Source: Streptomyces sp. Tue 6430
GTDB taxonomy: Bacteria; Actinomycetota; Actinomycetes; Streptomycetales; Streptomycetaceae
DNA length: 64,000 nt
Direction of reading: 5' to 3'
Assembly (NCBI GenBank): GCA_021568835.1
Contig: JAKGSH010000010.1
Location: 682,001 to 746,000 of the forward strand
In this document: in pieces, positions 44,841 through 53,968 of the stretch
How positions within the stretch are numbered: the stretch's first letter is position 1
Layout: every line of letters begins with the position of its first letter
Translations under genes and position numbers: made by a program
The notes under the pieces: model-generated
Database searches by the model: none
Seen by the model: the letters and a program-made list of their open reading frames with translations, nothing else
Told to the model about the DNA's origin: nothing

Positions 44841-46159
44841 ATGAACAGCGGGGACGCACGCAAGACGGCAGAGGGGCTGACGTACCTCACGGGATTCGGC
44901 AACGAGCACGCCTCCGAGGCCGTGCCCGGCGCCCTGCCCGAGGGACGCAACTCCCCGCAGCGCGCGCCCCTCGGGCTGTACGCGGAGCAGCTCAGCGGCT
45001 CCGCCTTCACCGAGCCGCGCGCCGACAACCGCCGCTCGTGGCTGTACCGGATCCGCCCCTCGGCCGCGCACCCGGCGTTCACCCGCGCGGACAACGGCGC
45101 TCTGCGCACCGCCCCTTCGCGGACACGGTCCCGGACCCGAACCGGCTGCGCTGGGACCCCCTCCCCGACCCCGCGCCGGGGACGGACTTCCTGGGGGGTC
45201 TGTGGACCCTGGGCGGCAACGGCGACGCCGCGCAGCGCGCCGGCATGGCCGTGCACCTCTACCACGCCGACACCGCCATGGACCGGGTGTTCAGCGACGC
45301 CGACGGCGAGCTGCTGATCGTGCCGGAGCGCGGCGGCCTGCTGCTGCGCACCGAGTTCGGCCTGCTGCACGCCGAGCCGGGGCACGTGGCGCTGATCCCG
45401 CGCGGGGTCCGCTTCCGGGTGGAACCGCTCGACGGGACGGCCCGCGGTTACGTGTGCGAGAACTACGGCGCCCCGTTCCGCCTCCCCGACCTCGGCCCCA
45501 TCGGCGCCAACGGCCTGGCCAACCCGCGCGACTTCCGCGCGCCCGTCGCCGCGTACGAGGACGTCGAGGGTCCGGTGGAGGTGGTCAACAAGTACTGCGG
45601 CAACCTCTGGACGGCCACCTACGACCACTCGCCCCTCGACGTCGTCGCCTGGCACGGCAACCACGTCCCGTACGTCTACGACCTGCGCCGCTTCAACGTC
45701 ATCGGCACGATCTCGTACGACCACCCGGACCCGTCGATCTTCACGGTGCTGACGTCCCCGTCCGACACCCCGGGGCTGGCGGGCGTGGACTTCGTGGTCT
45801 TCGCGCCGCGCTGGCTGGTGGGCGAGGACACCTTCCGGCCGCCGTACTTCCACCGGAACGTGATGAGCGAGTACATGGGCCTGATCGAGGGGGCCTACGA
45901 CGCCAAAGCGGAGGGCTTCGTGCCCGGCGGCGGCTCGCTGCACAACATGATGTCGGCGCACGGCCCGGACCGGGAGACGTTCGACCGGGCCAGCGCGGCC
46001 GACCTGGTGCCGCACCGGGTCGACGACGGGCTGGCGTTCATGTTCGAGACGCGGTGGCCACTCGCCCTCACCCCGCAGGCGGCCGGCGCGGACCACCTGC
46101 AACAGGGGTACGACGACGTGTGGTCGGGCCTCGAACGTCACTTCCGCCCCTTGCACTGA
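44841..46159 (+). CDS. hmgA: Homogentisate 1,2-dioxygenase (frameshifted)
   Basis: About 439 residues after restoring one C at about 45113 (ALRTAP-FADTV). It opens the homogentisate ring in tyrosine/phenylalanine degradation. Family segments include [19 protein letters not shown], the iron-ligand regions [16 protein letters not shown] and [10 protein letters not shown], and the conserved [20 protein letters not shown]. It needs ferrous iron. The downstream GntR gene, 27 bases away, is a candidate regulator. Confidence 0.95.
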
Positions 46160-46186
46160 GGATTGCCGCCGGGTACGGATGGCCCC

Positions 46187-46936
46187 GTGACCTCCTTCGC
46201 GCCGGACTCGATCGTCCTGAACCGCAAGCTGCCGCTCTGGTACCAGGTGTCGCAGTCGCTGCGCGCCTCGATACTGGGGCGTTCGGCCGCGGACCCGCTG
46301 CGGCTGCCCACCGAGGAGCAGCTGGCCGGGCACTACGGGGTGAGCGTGCTGACCATGCGGCAGGCGCTCAAGGAGCTGGAGGACGAGGGGCTGATCACCC
46401 GGCACCGCCGCCGCGGCACGTTCATCGAGCCGACGGCCCGGCGGGGCGCCCCGGTCAGGCTGCTGGGCTCGGTCGACGCGATCGTGGCCCAGCAGTCGGG
46501 CATGGTGACGGAGCTGCTCTCGCACGGCCCGGTGCCGGTCCCGGCGGACGTCGCCGAGCACTTCCCGGACCTGGCGGAGGTGGCGGCGTACCACCGGCTG
46601 CGCGGTGACGAGAAGACGGGCGAGCCGACCAACCACGCCCGCAACTACGTCCGTCCGGAACTCGCCGCGGTGATCGACCCGCAGGACCTGGTGCGCTGGC
46701 CGATGACGAAGGTGCTGCGGGACGTGGTGGGCGCGGACATCAGCCGGATCACCGACACGGTCGAGGCCCGCCTCGCGGACCCGGAGACCGCCCGGCTGCT
46801 GCGGGTACCGCTGCTCAGCCCGATCCTGCACTACACGGGCGTCACCTACGACAGCGGCGGCCGCCCGCTGGACGTGGCCGTCATCCACTACCGCGGCGAC
46901 CGCTTCTCCTTCACGGTCACCCTCGACGCGCACTGA
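46187..46936 (+). CDS. GntR-family regulator, HutC/UTRA subfamily
   Basis: 249 residues from the GTG at 46187 (VTSFAPDSIVLNRKLPLWYQ). Winged helix with LPTEEQLAGHYGVSVLTMRQ and RHRRRGTFIE, then a UTRA ligand-binding domain ending SFTVTLDAH. It directly follows hmgA in the same direction, so control of homogentisate/tyrosine catabolism is likely but unproven. Intact. Confidence 0.88.
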   Translation: MTSFAPDSIVLNRKLPLWYQVSQSLRASILGRSAADPLRLPTEEQLAGHYGVSVLTMRQALKELEDEGLITRHRRRGTFIEPTARRGAPVRLLGSVDAIVAQQSGMVTELLSHGPVPVPADVAEHFPDLAEVAAYHRLRGDEKTGEPTNHARNYVRPELAAVIDPQDLVRWPMTKVLRDVVGADISRITDTVEARLADPETARLLRVPLLSPILHYTGVTYDSGGRPLDVAVIHYRGDRFSFTVTLDAH

Positions 46937-46948
46937 GCACGTCGTACG

Positions 46949-48087
46949 ATGCCACGCGTGACGCGCGACGAAGCTCCGCCGCTGGCGGACCTCATGCCGT
47001 GGTCGGTCGCACCGCCGCGGCTCGGCCGGGGGTGGCCGACGGCCCCCGATCCGGCTTCCCTGCGGGCCCGTTGGGACCGCCTCCTGACGGCGGAGGGCGC
47101 GGACCGCGAGGCCCTCCTCCAGCCGACCCGCTCGCGCACCGCGCACACCGCGGTCGCACAGCTGCCCGGCGGGCCCGCCGGCACCGGGAGGCTGATCCGC
47201 GCCACCGGCCCCTGCCCCGAGCCGGTCCGGGTCCTGGCCGCCCCCTTCGACGAGCAGTGGCTCATCCCCGACCACCGGCTCATCGACGCGGCCCGCCCCG
47301 AGCTGTGGCGGGTGGCGGACGCGCACCAGGTCTTCGTGGTGGAGTCGGACGGGGCCCCGCACCTGCTCGCGACCTCCCGCTTCCCGACGCTGCGCGCCCG
47401 CCGGATCCGCCCCCTGTACCGCCGGCCCGGCGGCGGGGAACCCAACCTCGCGCCGGGCCTGCTGGAGCACCTCGGGCACTCCCGCGACCCGCTGGACTTC
47501 CTCGCCTGGACCCTCGCCGCGGTCCGTCCCGACCGCACGGTCCCACTCACCCGGGACCCCGGGCTGTGGTCCCGCGGCGTCGCGCTGGGCCACCGCCTGC
47601 TGCGGCTCCTGCGCCGCGACGGCGAGCGCCCCAAGCTGCCCGGCGGCCGCCGCCCCTACGTCCGCGCCCCGCTGCCCGCCCTGCCCCTGACCGTCCGCCA
47701 CGACCCCGCCGAGGAGGCCCTCCACCTCGACGGGGGGCGCATCTCCCCGGTCCCCCGCAGGCCTGGGACTTCGAGGCGGGCGGCGTCCGGGTCCTGGAGC
47801 GGTGGTTCGCGGTGCGCACCGCACCCGGCGAGGCCGGCACCCTCTCCGCCCTCCGGCCGCGCACCTGGCCCCCGTCCTGGACCTCGGAACTGCTGGAACT
47901 CATCACGGTGTTGACCCTGCTGACGGAACTCCTGCCCCAGCGGGCGGAGTTGCAGGTGACGGACGGTGTCACGACGTCGGACCTGCGCGCGGCGGGCGTA
48001 CTGCCGGTACCGCACCGGGCCCGCCGCCCCGCCTCGGTCCTGACCCTGCACGAGGAGGGCCCGGAGGGCCAGCTGGCACTCCTCTAG
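46949..48087 (+). CDS. Type ISP restriction/modification-like C-terminal protein (frameshifted)
   Basis: About 379 residues after restoring one C at about 47757 (SPVP-PQAWDF). The C-terminal 100 residues (WDFEAGGVRVLERWFAVRT; SELLELITVLTLLTELLP) match the end region of type ISP enzymes, and the N-terminal part (LADLMPWSVAPPRLGRGWP) matches their target-recognition portion. Helicase, nuclease and methyltransferase motifs are absent, so this is not a working restriction enzyme. Stand-alone proteins of this size recur in Streptomyces; role unknown. A GTG at 46958 is an alternative start. Confidence 0.7.
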
Positions 48088-48093
48088 GGCGCT

Positions 48094-48111
48094 CCCCGGC
48101 CCGGGCCGGGG
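48094..48111. terminator. Self-complementary GC block between converging genes
   Basis: CCCCGGCCCGGGCCGGGG is an 18-base perfect palindrome just after the stop of the ISP-like gene, before the TetR stop at 48136. A loopless palindrome can still fold with a short loop, so it is a plausible bidirectional terminator. Confidence 0.5.
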
Positions 48112-48135
48112 GCTCCACAGCCTGGGCCGGGGGCT

Positions 48136-48849
48136 TCACGACCCGGGCGCGAAGGCGTCCAGCACCCGCTCCACCGCGAACCCGAAGACGGCCTCCAGGT
48201 CGATCGGCCCGGGGTCCTCGGAGAAGGCCGCGGCCATCCGCGGGTAGGCCCCGGTGGCCACCTGGCTCGCCAGGTAGCCGATCCGCGCCGCGTTCTCCTG
48301 CTCCTCCGACCACGGCAGCGACCGCGTCCGCTCGGCGGTGGCCAGCTCGGTGGAGACGTACATCGTCACGACCCCGTTGAGCATGCCGACGAGCTGCATC
48401 TTCATGCCGTACGTCATGTCCAGCGGGTCCAGGCAGGCCAGGCAGTGCTCCAGGTACCGCAGCGCGTTCGGGCTGAACCCGTAGACCGGCGACATCAGCC
48501 GGGGCAGCCACGGGTGCCGGTGCATCAGCTCGCGGGTCTGCCTCGCCACCCGCAGCATGTCGGCCCGCCAGTCCCCGCCCGGCTCCCACAGCTCGTGCTC
48601 GCCGCTGACCGCGTCGACCATCAGCTCGTGCAGGTCCTCCTTGCGGGGGACGTAGTTGTACAGCGACATGGTGCCGCAGCCCAGCTCGGCGGCGACGTGC
48701 CGCATGGACACCGCGTCGAGCCCCCCGGCGTCGGCGATCCGCACGGCCGCCGCCGCGATGTCGGCACGCGTGTACGCGGGCTTCGGCCCCCGGCCCGTCC
48801 GCTCGGGACGGGCCCAGATCACTTCGGGTACGGCCGCTCGGCCCGCCAT
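48136..48849 (-). CDS. TetR-family regulator of the ABC exporter
   Basis: 237 residues, intact. HTH SMRHVAAELGCGTMSLYNYV and a TetR_C domain of the tetracycline-repressor-like type (MTYGMKMQLVGMLNGVVTMYV). It is divergent from the DrrAB-type exporter, with two TACGTAC palindromes in and just past the intergenic region. It probably derepresses the exporter when it binds the exported compound. Confidence 0.9.
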   Translation of the reverse strand: MAGRAAVPEVIWARPERTGRGPKPAYTRADIAAAAVRIADAGGLDAVSMRHVAAELGCGTMSLYNYVPRKEDLHELMVDAVSGEHELWEPGGDWRADMLRVARQTRELMHRHPWLPRLMSPVYGFSPNALRYLEHCLACLDPLDMTYGMKMQLVGMLNGVVTMYVSTELATAERTRSLPWSEEQENAARIGYLASQVATGAYPRMAAAFSEDPGPIDLEAVFGFAVERVLDAFAPGS

Positions 48850-48877
48850 CGGTCATCACCTCGCCCACCATCGTAGT

Positions 48878-48937
48878 TACGTACACCGTACGTAGTGCGC
48901 TATGGTCGACCCATGACTACTACGTACGCTGTACTTA
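48878..48937. promoter_or_regulatory. Paired TetR operators of the exporter
   Basis: TACGTAC-ACC-GTACGTA (48878-48894) is a perfect 7-3-7 palindrome. TACGTAC-GCT-GTACTTA (48921-48937) is a copy with one mismatch. The repeats start 43 bases apart, about four helical turns. The second lies inside the first codons of the ATPase gene. Confidence 0.75.
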
Positions 48938-49961
48938 GTGAGGGTCTGGAGAAGCGTTTCGGACAGGTGCGTGCCCTGCGGGGCCTCGACCTCGCCGTCC
49001 CGCAGGGCACGGTCTGCGGGATCCTCGGGCGCAACGGGGCGGGCAAGACGACCGCCGTGCGCCTGCTGACGACGCTGCTGCGACCGGACGGCGGGTCGGC
49101 CCGGATCGCGGGGCACGACCTCGTCCGCGAGGCGGCGGCCGTCCGGCGTGTCATCGGCGTCACCGGACAGGACACGACGGTCGACGGCGACCTCACCGGC
49201 CGGCAGAACCTGCGGCTGTTCGCCCGGCTGCACCGGGTGCGCGGGCCCGCCGGGCGCGTCGACGCGCTGCTGGAGCGCTTCGGCCTGACGGAGGCCGCCG
49301 ACCGTGCCGCGTCGGGTTACTCGGGCGGGATGCGGCGGCGCCTGGACCTCGCGGCGAGCCTGGTCCGCCGGCCGCGGGTGCTGTTCCTCGACGAGCCGAC
49401 CACCGGCCTCGACCCGGCCGGCCGGGACGAGGTGTGGACCGCCGTCCGCGAGCTGCGCGACGAGGGCACGACGGTCCTGCTGACCACCCAGTACCTGGAG
49501 GAGGCCGATCGGCTGGCCGACGACATCGCACTGCTCGACCGGGGCCGCGTCGCGCAGACCGGCTCGCCGCGGCACCTCAAGGCGCTGATCGGCTCGTACG
49601 CCGAGGCCGTCGTCGCGGACCCGGCCGCCCTGGCGCGGGCGGCGGGCGTCCTGGACCGCCTCACGGGCGGCGAACCGTCGTTCGACCACGCGCGGGCCGC
49701 CGTCGGCGCGGTCACCCGCGACGGCACGCTCACCCTGCCCGGCTGGTCCGTGAACTCGACGCGGCGGGCGTGCCGTTGCTCGACGTCACGCTGAGACCGC
49801 CCACCCTCGACGAGGTGTTCCTGCGGCTCACCGGCGACGGGCGCGCGGCCGACCGGCTCACCGGCGACGGGCGCGTGGCCGACGGCGTCGGGGGCGGCAG
49901 CCCGGCCGGCGACCGTCCCGCCGGCGACCGCCCCGCCGCCGGTGAGGAGGCCGCCGCGTGA
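48913..49961 (+). CDS. ABC exporter ATPase, DrrA type (frameshifted)
   Basis: About 349 residues. Walker A GRNGAGKTT at 39-47, signature YSGGMRRRLDLAASL, Walker B VLFLDEPTTGLD, H-loop TTQYLEEADRLADD and the DrrA-type C-terminal PTLDEVFLRLTG. One C is missing at about 49746 (TLTLP-RLVRELDAAG). The tail is extended by a duplicated RLTGDGR(A/V)AD unit and PAGDRPAGDR repeats. Its stop overlaps the permease GTG as GTGA. Confidence 0.9.
49824..49883. repeat. 30-bp tandem duplication in exporter ATPase gene
   Basis: Two copies of a 30-base unit (49824-49853 and 49854-49883), differing by one base, encode the repeated RLTGDGR(A/V)AD decapeptide. Confidence 0.85.
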
Positions 49962-50740
49962 GCGCCCTCGCCCTCGCCCTCGACGGCACGGCCATGCTGG
50001 GCCGCCAGCTGCTGCGCGTCCGCAACAGTCCGGCGCTGGTGATCCTCACCCAGACCATGCCGATCACCATGCTGCTCTTCTTCGGTTACGTCTTCGGCAG
50101 CGCGCTGGCGATGCCGGGTGCGCAGTACCGCTCCCTCCTGGTGCCGGGCCTGCTGGTGGCGACCGCCGCCAACGGGATCATGACCGGCATGTTCCAGGCG
50201 GCCCAGGACGTCCACCGGGGCGTGGCGGACCGGCTGCGCACGCTGCCGGTGAGCCGGGCCGCGGTGCCGCTGGGGCAGGCGGTGGCCGACCTCGTCGTCA
50301 CGGCGGCGGGGACCGTGCCGTTGCTGCTGGTCGGGCTCTCCGTGGGCTGGCGCGTGGAGGGTTCGGCGCTCGCCGCGACCGGCGCGGTGGGGCTGCTCCT
50401 GCTGTTCCGGTTCGCCTGCACCTGGGCGGGCATCTTCCTCGGACTGCTGTCCCGCAGCGAGGAGGCGGCCGGTCAGCTCGGCAGCGCGACCTTCGTGCTG
50501 CCGCTGCTGTCCAATGCCTACATCCCCACCGGCGGTCTGCCGGGCCCGCTGCGCACGCTCGCCGAGTGGAACCCGATCAGCGCGGTGACGACGGCCCTGC
50601 GGGACCTGTTCGGGAACGCGCCGGTCCCCGCGGGTTCCGCCTGGCCGGTGGCACACCCGGTCGCCGGATCACTGGTGTGGTGCGGGCTGCTGATCGCGGT
50701 GTTCGCGCCGCTCGCCGTGCGGCGGTACGCGCGGCCATGA
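49958..50740 (+). CDS. ABC-2 type exporter permease, DrrB type
   Basis: 260 residues, intact, six hydrophobic helices. ABC-2 family segments are QTMPITMLLFFGYVFGSAL, LVPGLLVATAANGIMTGMF and the C-terminal LAEWNPISAVTTALRDLFGN. It starts at a GTG overlapping the ATPase stop. With the ATPase it should form a heteromeric exporter of hydrophobic compounds such as antibiotics. Confidence 0.9.
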   Translation: MSALALALDGTAMLGRQLLRVRNSPALVILTQTMPITMLLFFGYVFGSALAMPGAQYRSLLVPGLLVATAANGIMTGMFQAAQDVHRGVADRLRTLPVSRAAVPLGQAVADLVVTAAGTVPLLLVGLSVGWRVEGSALAATGAVGLLLLFRFACTWAGIFLGLLSRSEEAAGQLGSATFVLPLLSNAYIPTGGLPGPLRTLAEWNPISAVTTALRDLFGNAPVPAGSAWPVAHPVAGSLVWCGLLIAVFAPLAVRRYARP

Positions 50741-50773
50741 CAGACCGGGGCCGCCCAGGACATGATCCACCCC

Positions 50774-51998
50774 ATGGACCAGCAGCCCCCTCCCCTGCCC
50801 CTGCCCCTGCCCCTGCCCCTGCCCCTCGAGGGCCTCACCGTCGTCGCCGTCGAGCAGGCCGTCGCGGCCCCGTTCGCCACCCGGCAGCTCGCCGACCTCG
50901 GCGCCCGGGTGATCAAGATCGAGCGGATCGACGGCGGCGACTTCGCGCGCGGCTACGACACCGCCGCCCGCGGCCTCGCCTCGCACTTCGTGTGGTGCAA
51001 CCGCGGCAAGGAGTCCATCGCGCTGGACCTGAAGGACCCGCGCGGTCTGGACGTCGTGCGCCGGCTGGTCGCGGGAGCGGACGTGTTCGTGCAGAACCTC
51101 GCGCAGGGGGCGGCGGCCCGGCTCGGACTGGACGCCGCCACCCTGTGCGCCGCGCACCCGCGCCTGGTCGCCGTCGACATCTCGGGGTACGGCGCGTCGG
51201 GGCCGTACGCGGACAAGCGGGCGTACGACATGCTCGTGCAGTGCGAGGCGGGGCTGGTGTCGGTGACGGGGACACCCGAGCAGCCGGTGAAGGCGGGCAT
51301 CCCGGCGGCGGACGTCGCGGCGGCCATGTACGCCTTCTCGGGCGTGCTGGCGGCGCTGGTGCGGCGCGGGACGACCGGGCGGGCGGGCCGGTGGAGGTGT
51401 CGATGCTGGAGGCGCTGGCCGAGTGGATGGGGCATCCGCTGCACCACGCGATGCACGGCGGCACGGCCCCCGCGCGCACCGGCCTCGCGCACGCCGTGAT
51501 CGCGCCCTACGACGCCTATCCGACGGCCGACGGCGGGCGGGTGCTGCTGTCGGTGCAGAACGACCGGGAGTGGCGCCGGCTGGCGGAACGGGTGCTGGAG
51601 CGACCGGAGTTGGGGAGTGACCCGGCGTACGCGACGAACGCGGCGCGGGTCGCGCACCGGGAGCGTACCGACGCGCTGGTGGCGGGGGCGCTGGGCGCGC
51701 TGGACGCCGACGAGGCGCTGGCGCGTCTGGAGGCCGCGGGCATCGCGTGCGCGCGGCTGCGGGATCTGCACGAGGTGGCCGGACATCCGCAGCTGGCGGC
51801 CGGGAGCGGTGGCGGGAGGTGGACTCGCCGGTCGGGCCGTTGCGGGCGCTGCTGCCTCCGATCACGCTGCCGGGCGGGGCGGAGGCGCGGATGGGGGCCG
51901 TGCCCGCGCTCGGGGAGCACACCGAAGCCTTGCTGCGTGCCGTGGGGATGACGGACGAGGAGATCGCAGCGCTGCGCCGGGACGGTGTGGCCTCCTGA
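50774..51998 (+). CDS. CaiB/BaiF-family CoA-transferase (frameshifted)
   Basis: About 408 residues after two corrections (about 51391 and 51806). Family III CoA-transferase features are EQAVAAPFATRQLADLGARV, IKIERIDGGDFARGYD (catalytic Asp region) and YGASGPYADKRAYDMLVQ. It moves CoA between carboxylates; donor and acceptor unknown. The N-terminus carries five Pro-Leu repeats encoded by a CTGCCC hexamer array (50795-50824). The ATG at 50774 is preferred over the one at 50762. Confidence 0.87.
50795..50824. repeat. Hexanucleotide repeat (CTGCCC)5, coding
   Basis: Five exact copies encode (Pro-Leu)n at the N-terminus of the CoA-transferase. Confidence 0.9.
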
Positions 51999-52007
51999 GC
52001 GCGGGCC

Positions 52008-52280
52008 TCAGTGCTTGTTGTTGCCGAACAGCGAACGGCGCAGCCGGCGCAGCGGCGCGAACAGCGAGACCCCGCTGATCCGGGCGCCCCTCGGGCTGCG
52101 GTGGGCGGGCGCGCGCGACGTCAGCTCCCGCATCAGGGAGGTCGCCTCGGCCGTCTCCCGCTGCGGTATGGCGGGGCCCGCCAGCACCGAGAGATGGCGG
52201 TCGAGACGCGAACTGGTCGCGCTGCTCCCGCAGGTGATGGCAGGGACCCTCGCCCTGCTGCGCATCGTTATCTGTTCCAT
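52008..52280 (-). CDS. Small conserved-looking basic protein of unknown function
   Basis: 90 residues from the ATG at 52280, with GGGGAG four bases upstream. Cys/Ser-rich N-terminal segment VPAITCGSSATSS, then a basic C-terminus ending RRLRRSLFGNNKH. No hydrophobic helix. Codon bias supports coding. It lies between the CoA-transferase and the anti-sigma gene and is transcribed alone. I do not recognise a named family. Confidence 0.6.
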   Translation of the reverse strand: MEQITMRSRARVPAITCGSSATSSRLDRHLSVLAGPAIPQRETAEATSLMRELTSRAPAHRSPRGARISGVSLFAPLRRLRRSLFGNNKH

Positions 52281-52406
52281 GTCACTCCCCACCCGTACGA
52301 GTCCACCCGGCCCGGGCAGGGTAACCCTATCGCCCCGGCGAGGCACACGTGTATCGCGGCCACAGGAATCACCTTCCCCGTAAGGGGGTTGACGACCCTT
52401 CCGCCA

Positions 52407-53224
52407 TTACTCTCCGAATCCGACCGATTTCAGGGTGAGTTGGACAACCGGCTGGGTAGTGGGCTGCGGTGATCCCCCGTCGGGCTCGACGGTCACGGCG
52501 AGTGACGTCGACGAGGGCCCGAGCCCGGTGGCGACCAAGGGCGTGTCACCCTCGAAGAGGCCCAGGGAGCGCGGCCGCGCGTCGGGGCGCATGACCCAGA
52601 GCTGGTGCACCCGCCCGCCGGGCAGCCCCTCGCGTCCGCTCAACGTGACGACCGCCTCGCCCGTCGAAGCGGAGGCGATCACTCCGATCGTGCCGCCCCG
52701 CGCGTCCCTGCCGGTGCTCGCGCGGGCGTCCGGAGCGGCGAGAACGTGGGCGATCTCACGTGCCCGGGTCCGCTCGGCGTCGAGCCGGTCCTGGGTGCGA
52801 CCGGCCTGGACCGCGAAGAGGGAGGCGACGACGAGCGCGGCGGCGGCCGTCGCCGTGGCGAACGGCACGAACAGCGGGCGGCGCGCCCGGGGCGCACGGG
52901 AGCGTCCGGGCGGCGGCCGCACGCCCCAGACGTGCGGCGGGAGTTGGGGCGCGCGCTCCCGCGACGGCTCACGCGCGGGCTCCTGCGGCGTCGTCCGTAC
53001 GGCGGCCAGGACCCGGTCCCGCATCGCGGCCGGGGCGGGGCGGCCGTCGACCAGGCCAGCCGCACGGCGTCCTCGGACAGGGCGCGCACCTCGGCGGCGC
53101 AGCGGTCGCAGCCGCCCAGGTGTTTCTCGAAGCGGCGCCGCTCGCCGGATTCGAGGGCGTCGAGGGCGTAGGGCGCCGCCAGCGAGTGCAGGTCCTCGCG
53201 GCGGAGGAAGCCGAGAACGCTCAC
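52407..53224 (-). CDS. Zinc-binding anti-sigma factor, RskA-like (frameshifted)
   Basis: About 272 residues. The N-terminal sigma-binding domain has the zinc anti-sigma motif HLGGCDRC (Hx3Cx2C) and ALDALESGERRRFEKH. A single membrane helix (FATATAAAALVVASLFAV) leads to an extracytoplasmic RskA-type domain (GGRVHQLWVMRPDA; STSLAVTVEPDGGS). One base is missing near 53060 (AVRLA-GLVDGR). The GTG start at 53224 overlaps the sigma-factor stop as GTGA, so regulator and inhibitor are coupled. Confidence 0.9.
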
Positions 53225-53763
53225 GCGGCACCTCCCAGGCAGTGGCGCAGCCGCGTGAGTCCGTCGCGCATCCGGGTCTTGACCGTGCCCAGCGGCAGCG
53301 AGAGCCGCTCGGCGACTTCGCGGTAGGTGTAGCCGTCGTAGTAGGCGAGGGTGACGGACTGCCGTTGCAGGGCCGTCAGCCGGTCCAGGCAGCGGCGTAC
53401 CCACTCGCGCTCCAGGCCGGCCTCCACCTCCTCGGTCACCTGGTCGAAGGCGGGGTGGTGGGCGCGCTGGGCCTCGCGCTGCTCGCGCTCGCCGGCCGCA
53501 CGGGCGCTGCGCACCCGGTCGACGGCGCGGCGGTGGGCGAGGGTGAGGATCCAGGACAGCGCGCTGCCCCGCCGGGGGTCGAACCTGGCGGCGGAGCGCC
53601 AGAGTTCGAGCAGCACCTCCTGGGAGACCTCCTCCGACTGCGCCGGGTCCCGCACCACGCGCCGCACGAGTCCGAACACCGGCCCGGACACGATGGCGTA
53701 GAGCCGTTCGAACGCGTTCTGGTCGCCTCCCGCGACGAGCACCAGCAGCTCGTCCGCCTCCAT
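53221..53763 (-). CDS. ECF sigma factor, SigK-like (ECF19-type)
   Basis: 180 residues from the ATG at 53763, chosen for GGAGG eight bases upstream; an ATG at 53814 would add 17 residues without a ribosome site. Region 2 contains VSGPVFGLVRRVVRD and EEVSQEVLLELWRSAARFD; region 4 contains TYREVAERLSLPLGTVKTRM. Paired with the RskA-like anti-sigma it should respond to an envelope or redox signal. It is divergent from the DUF4331 gene, a probable target. Confidence 0.9.
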   Translation of the reverse strand: MEADELLVLVAGGDQNAFERLYAIVSGPVFGLVRRVVRDPAQSEEVSQEVLLELWRSAARFDPRRGSALSWILTLAHRRAVDRVRSARAAGEREQREAQRAHHPAFDQVTEEVEAGLEREWVRRCLDRLTALQRQSVTLAYYDGYTYREVAERLSLPLGTVKTRMRDGLTRLRHCLGGAA

Positions 53764-53900
53764 CCGGTCCCCCTCCCCGCGGCCGCACCCCGGCCGCCCC
53801 GTCGTCCCAGGCATTCGCAACGCACACACCTCCGGCAGGGGTACGGATTCCAGGGGCGAAAACGCGGGTGAGCAGGAAAGAAAAAGTTTTTGTTTTCCGA

Positions 53901-53930
53901 CCAATCCAGTCGGCGTCCCCATTCCGTATC
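53901..53930 (+). promoter_or_regulatory. Candidate ECF-sigma promoter of the DUF4331 gene
   Basis: CCAATCC (53901-53907) and CCGTATC (53924-53930) are separated by 16 bases and end 38 bases before the DUF4331 ATG. The pattern resembles the CCATCC/CCGAAT-type promoters of SigK-family sigma factors, as I recall them. An AAAAAGTTTTTGTTTT block lies just upstream. Confidence 0.45.
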
Positions 53931-53968
53931 ACTGTCCGTCAGGCAAGTTGGCACGGAGGACGGACGGC

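Noticed and set aside
44801..47824. A 1007-residue open frame antisense to hmgA, GntR and the ISP-like gene
   Set aside because: It is the mirror of three clear genes, has no family motifs, and such long antisense frames are expected at this GC content.
46949..48087. A complete restriction-modification system
   Set aside because: No nuclease, helicase or methyltransferase motif is present; only the C-terminal portion matches.
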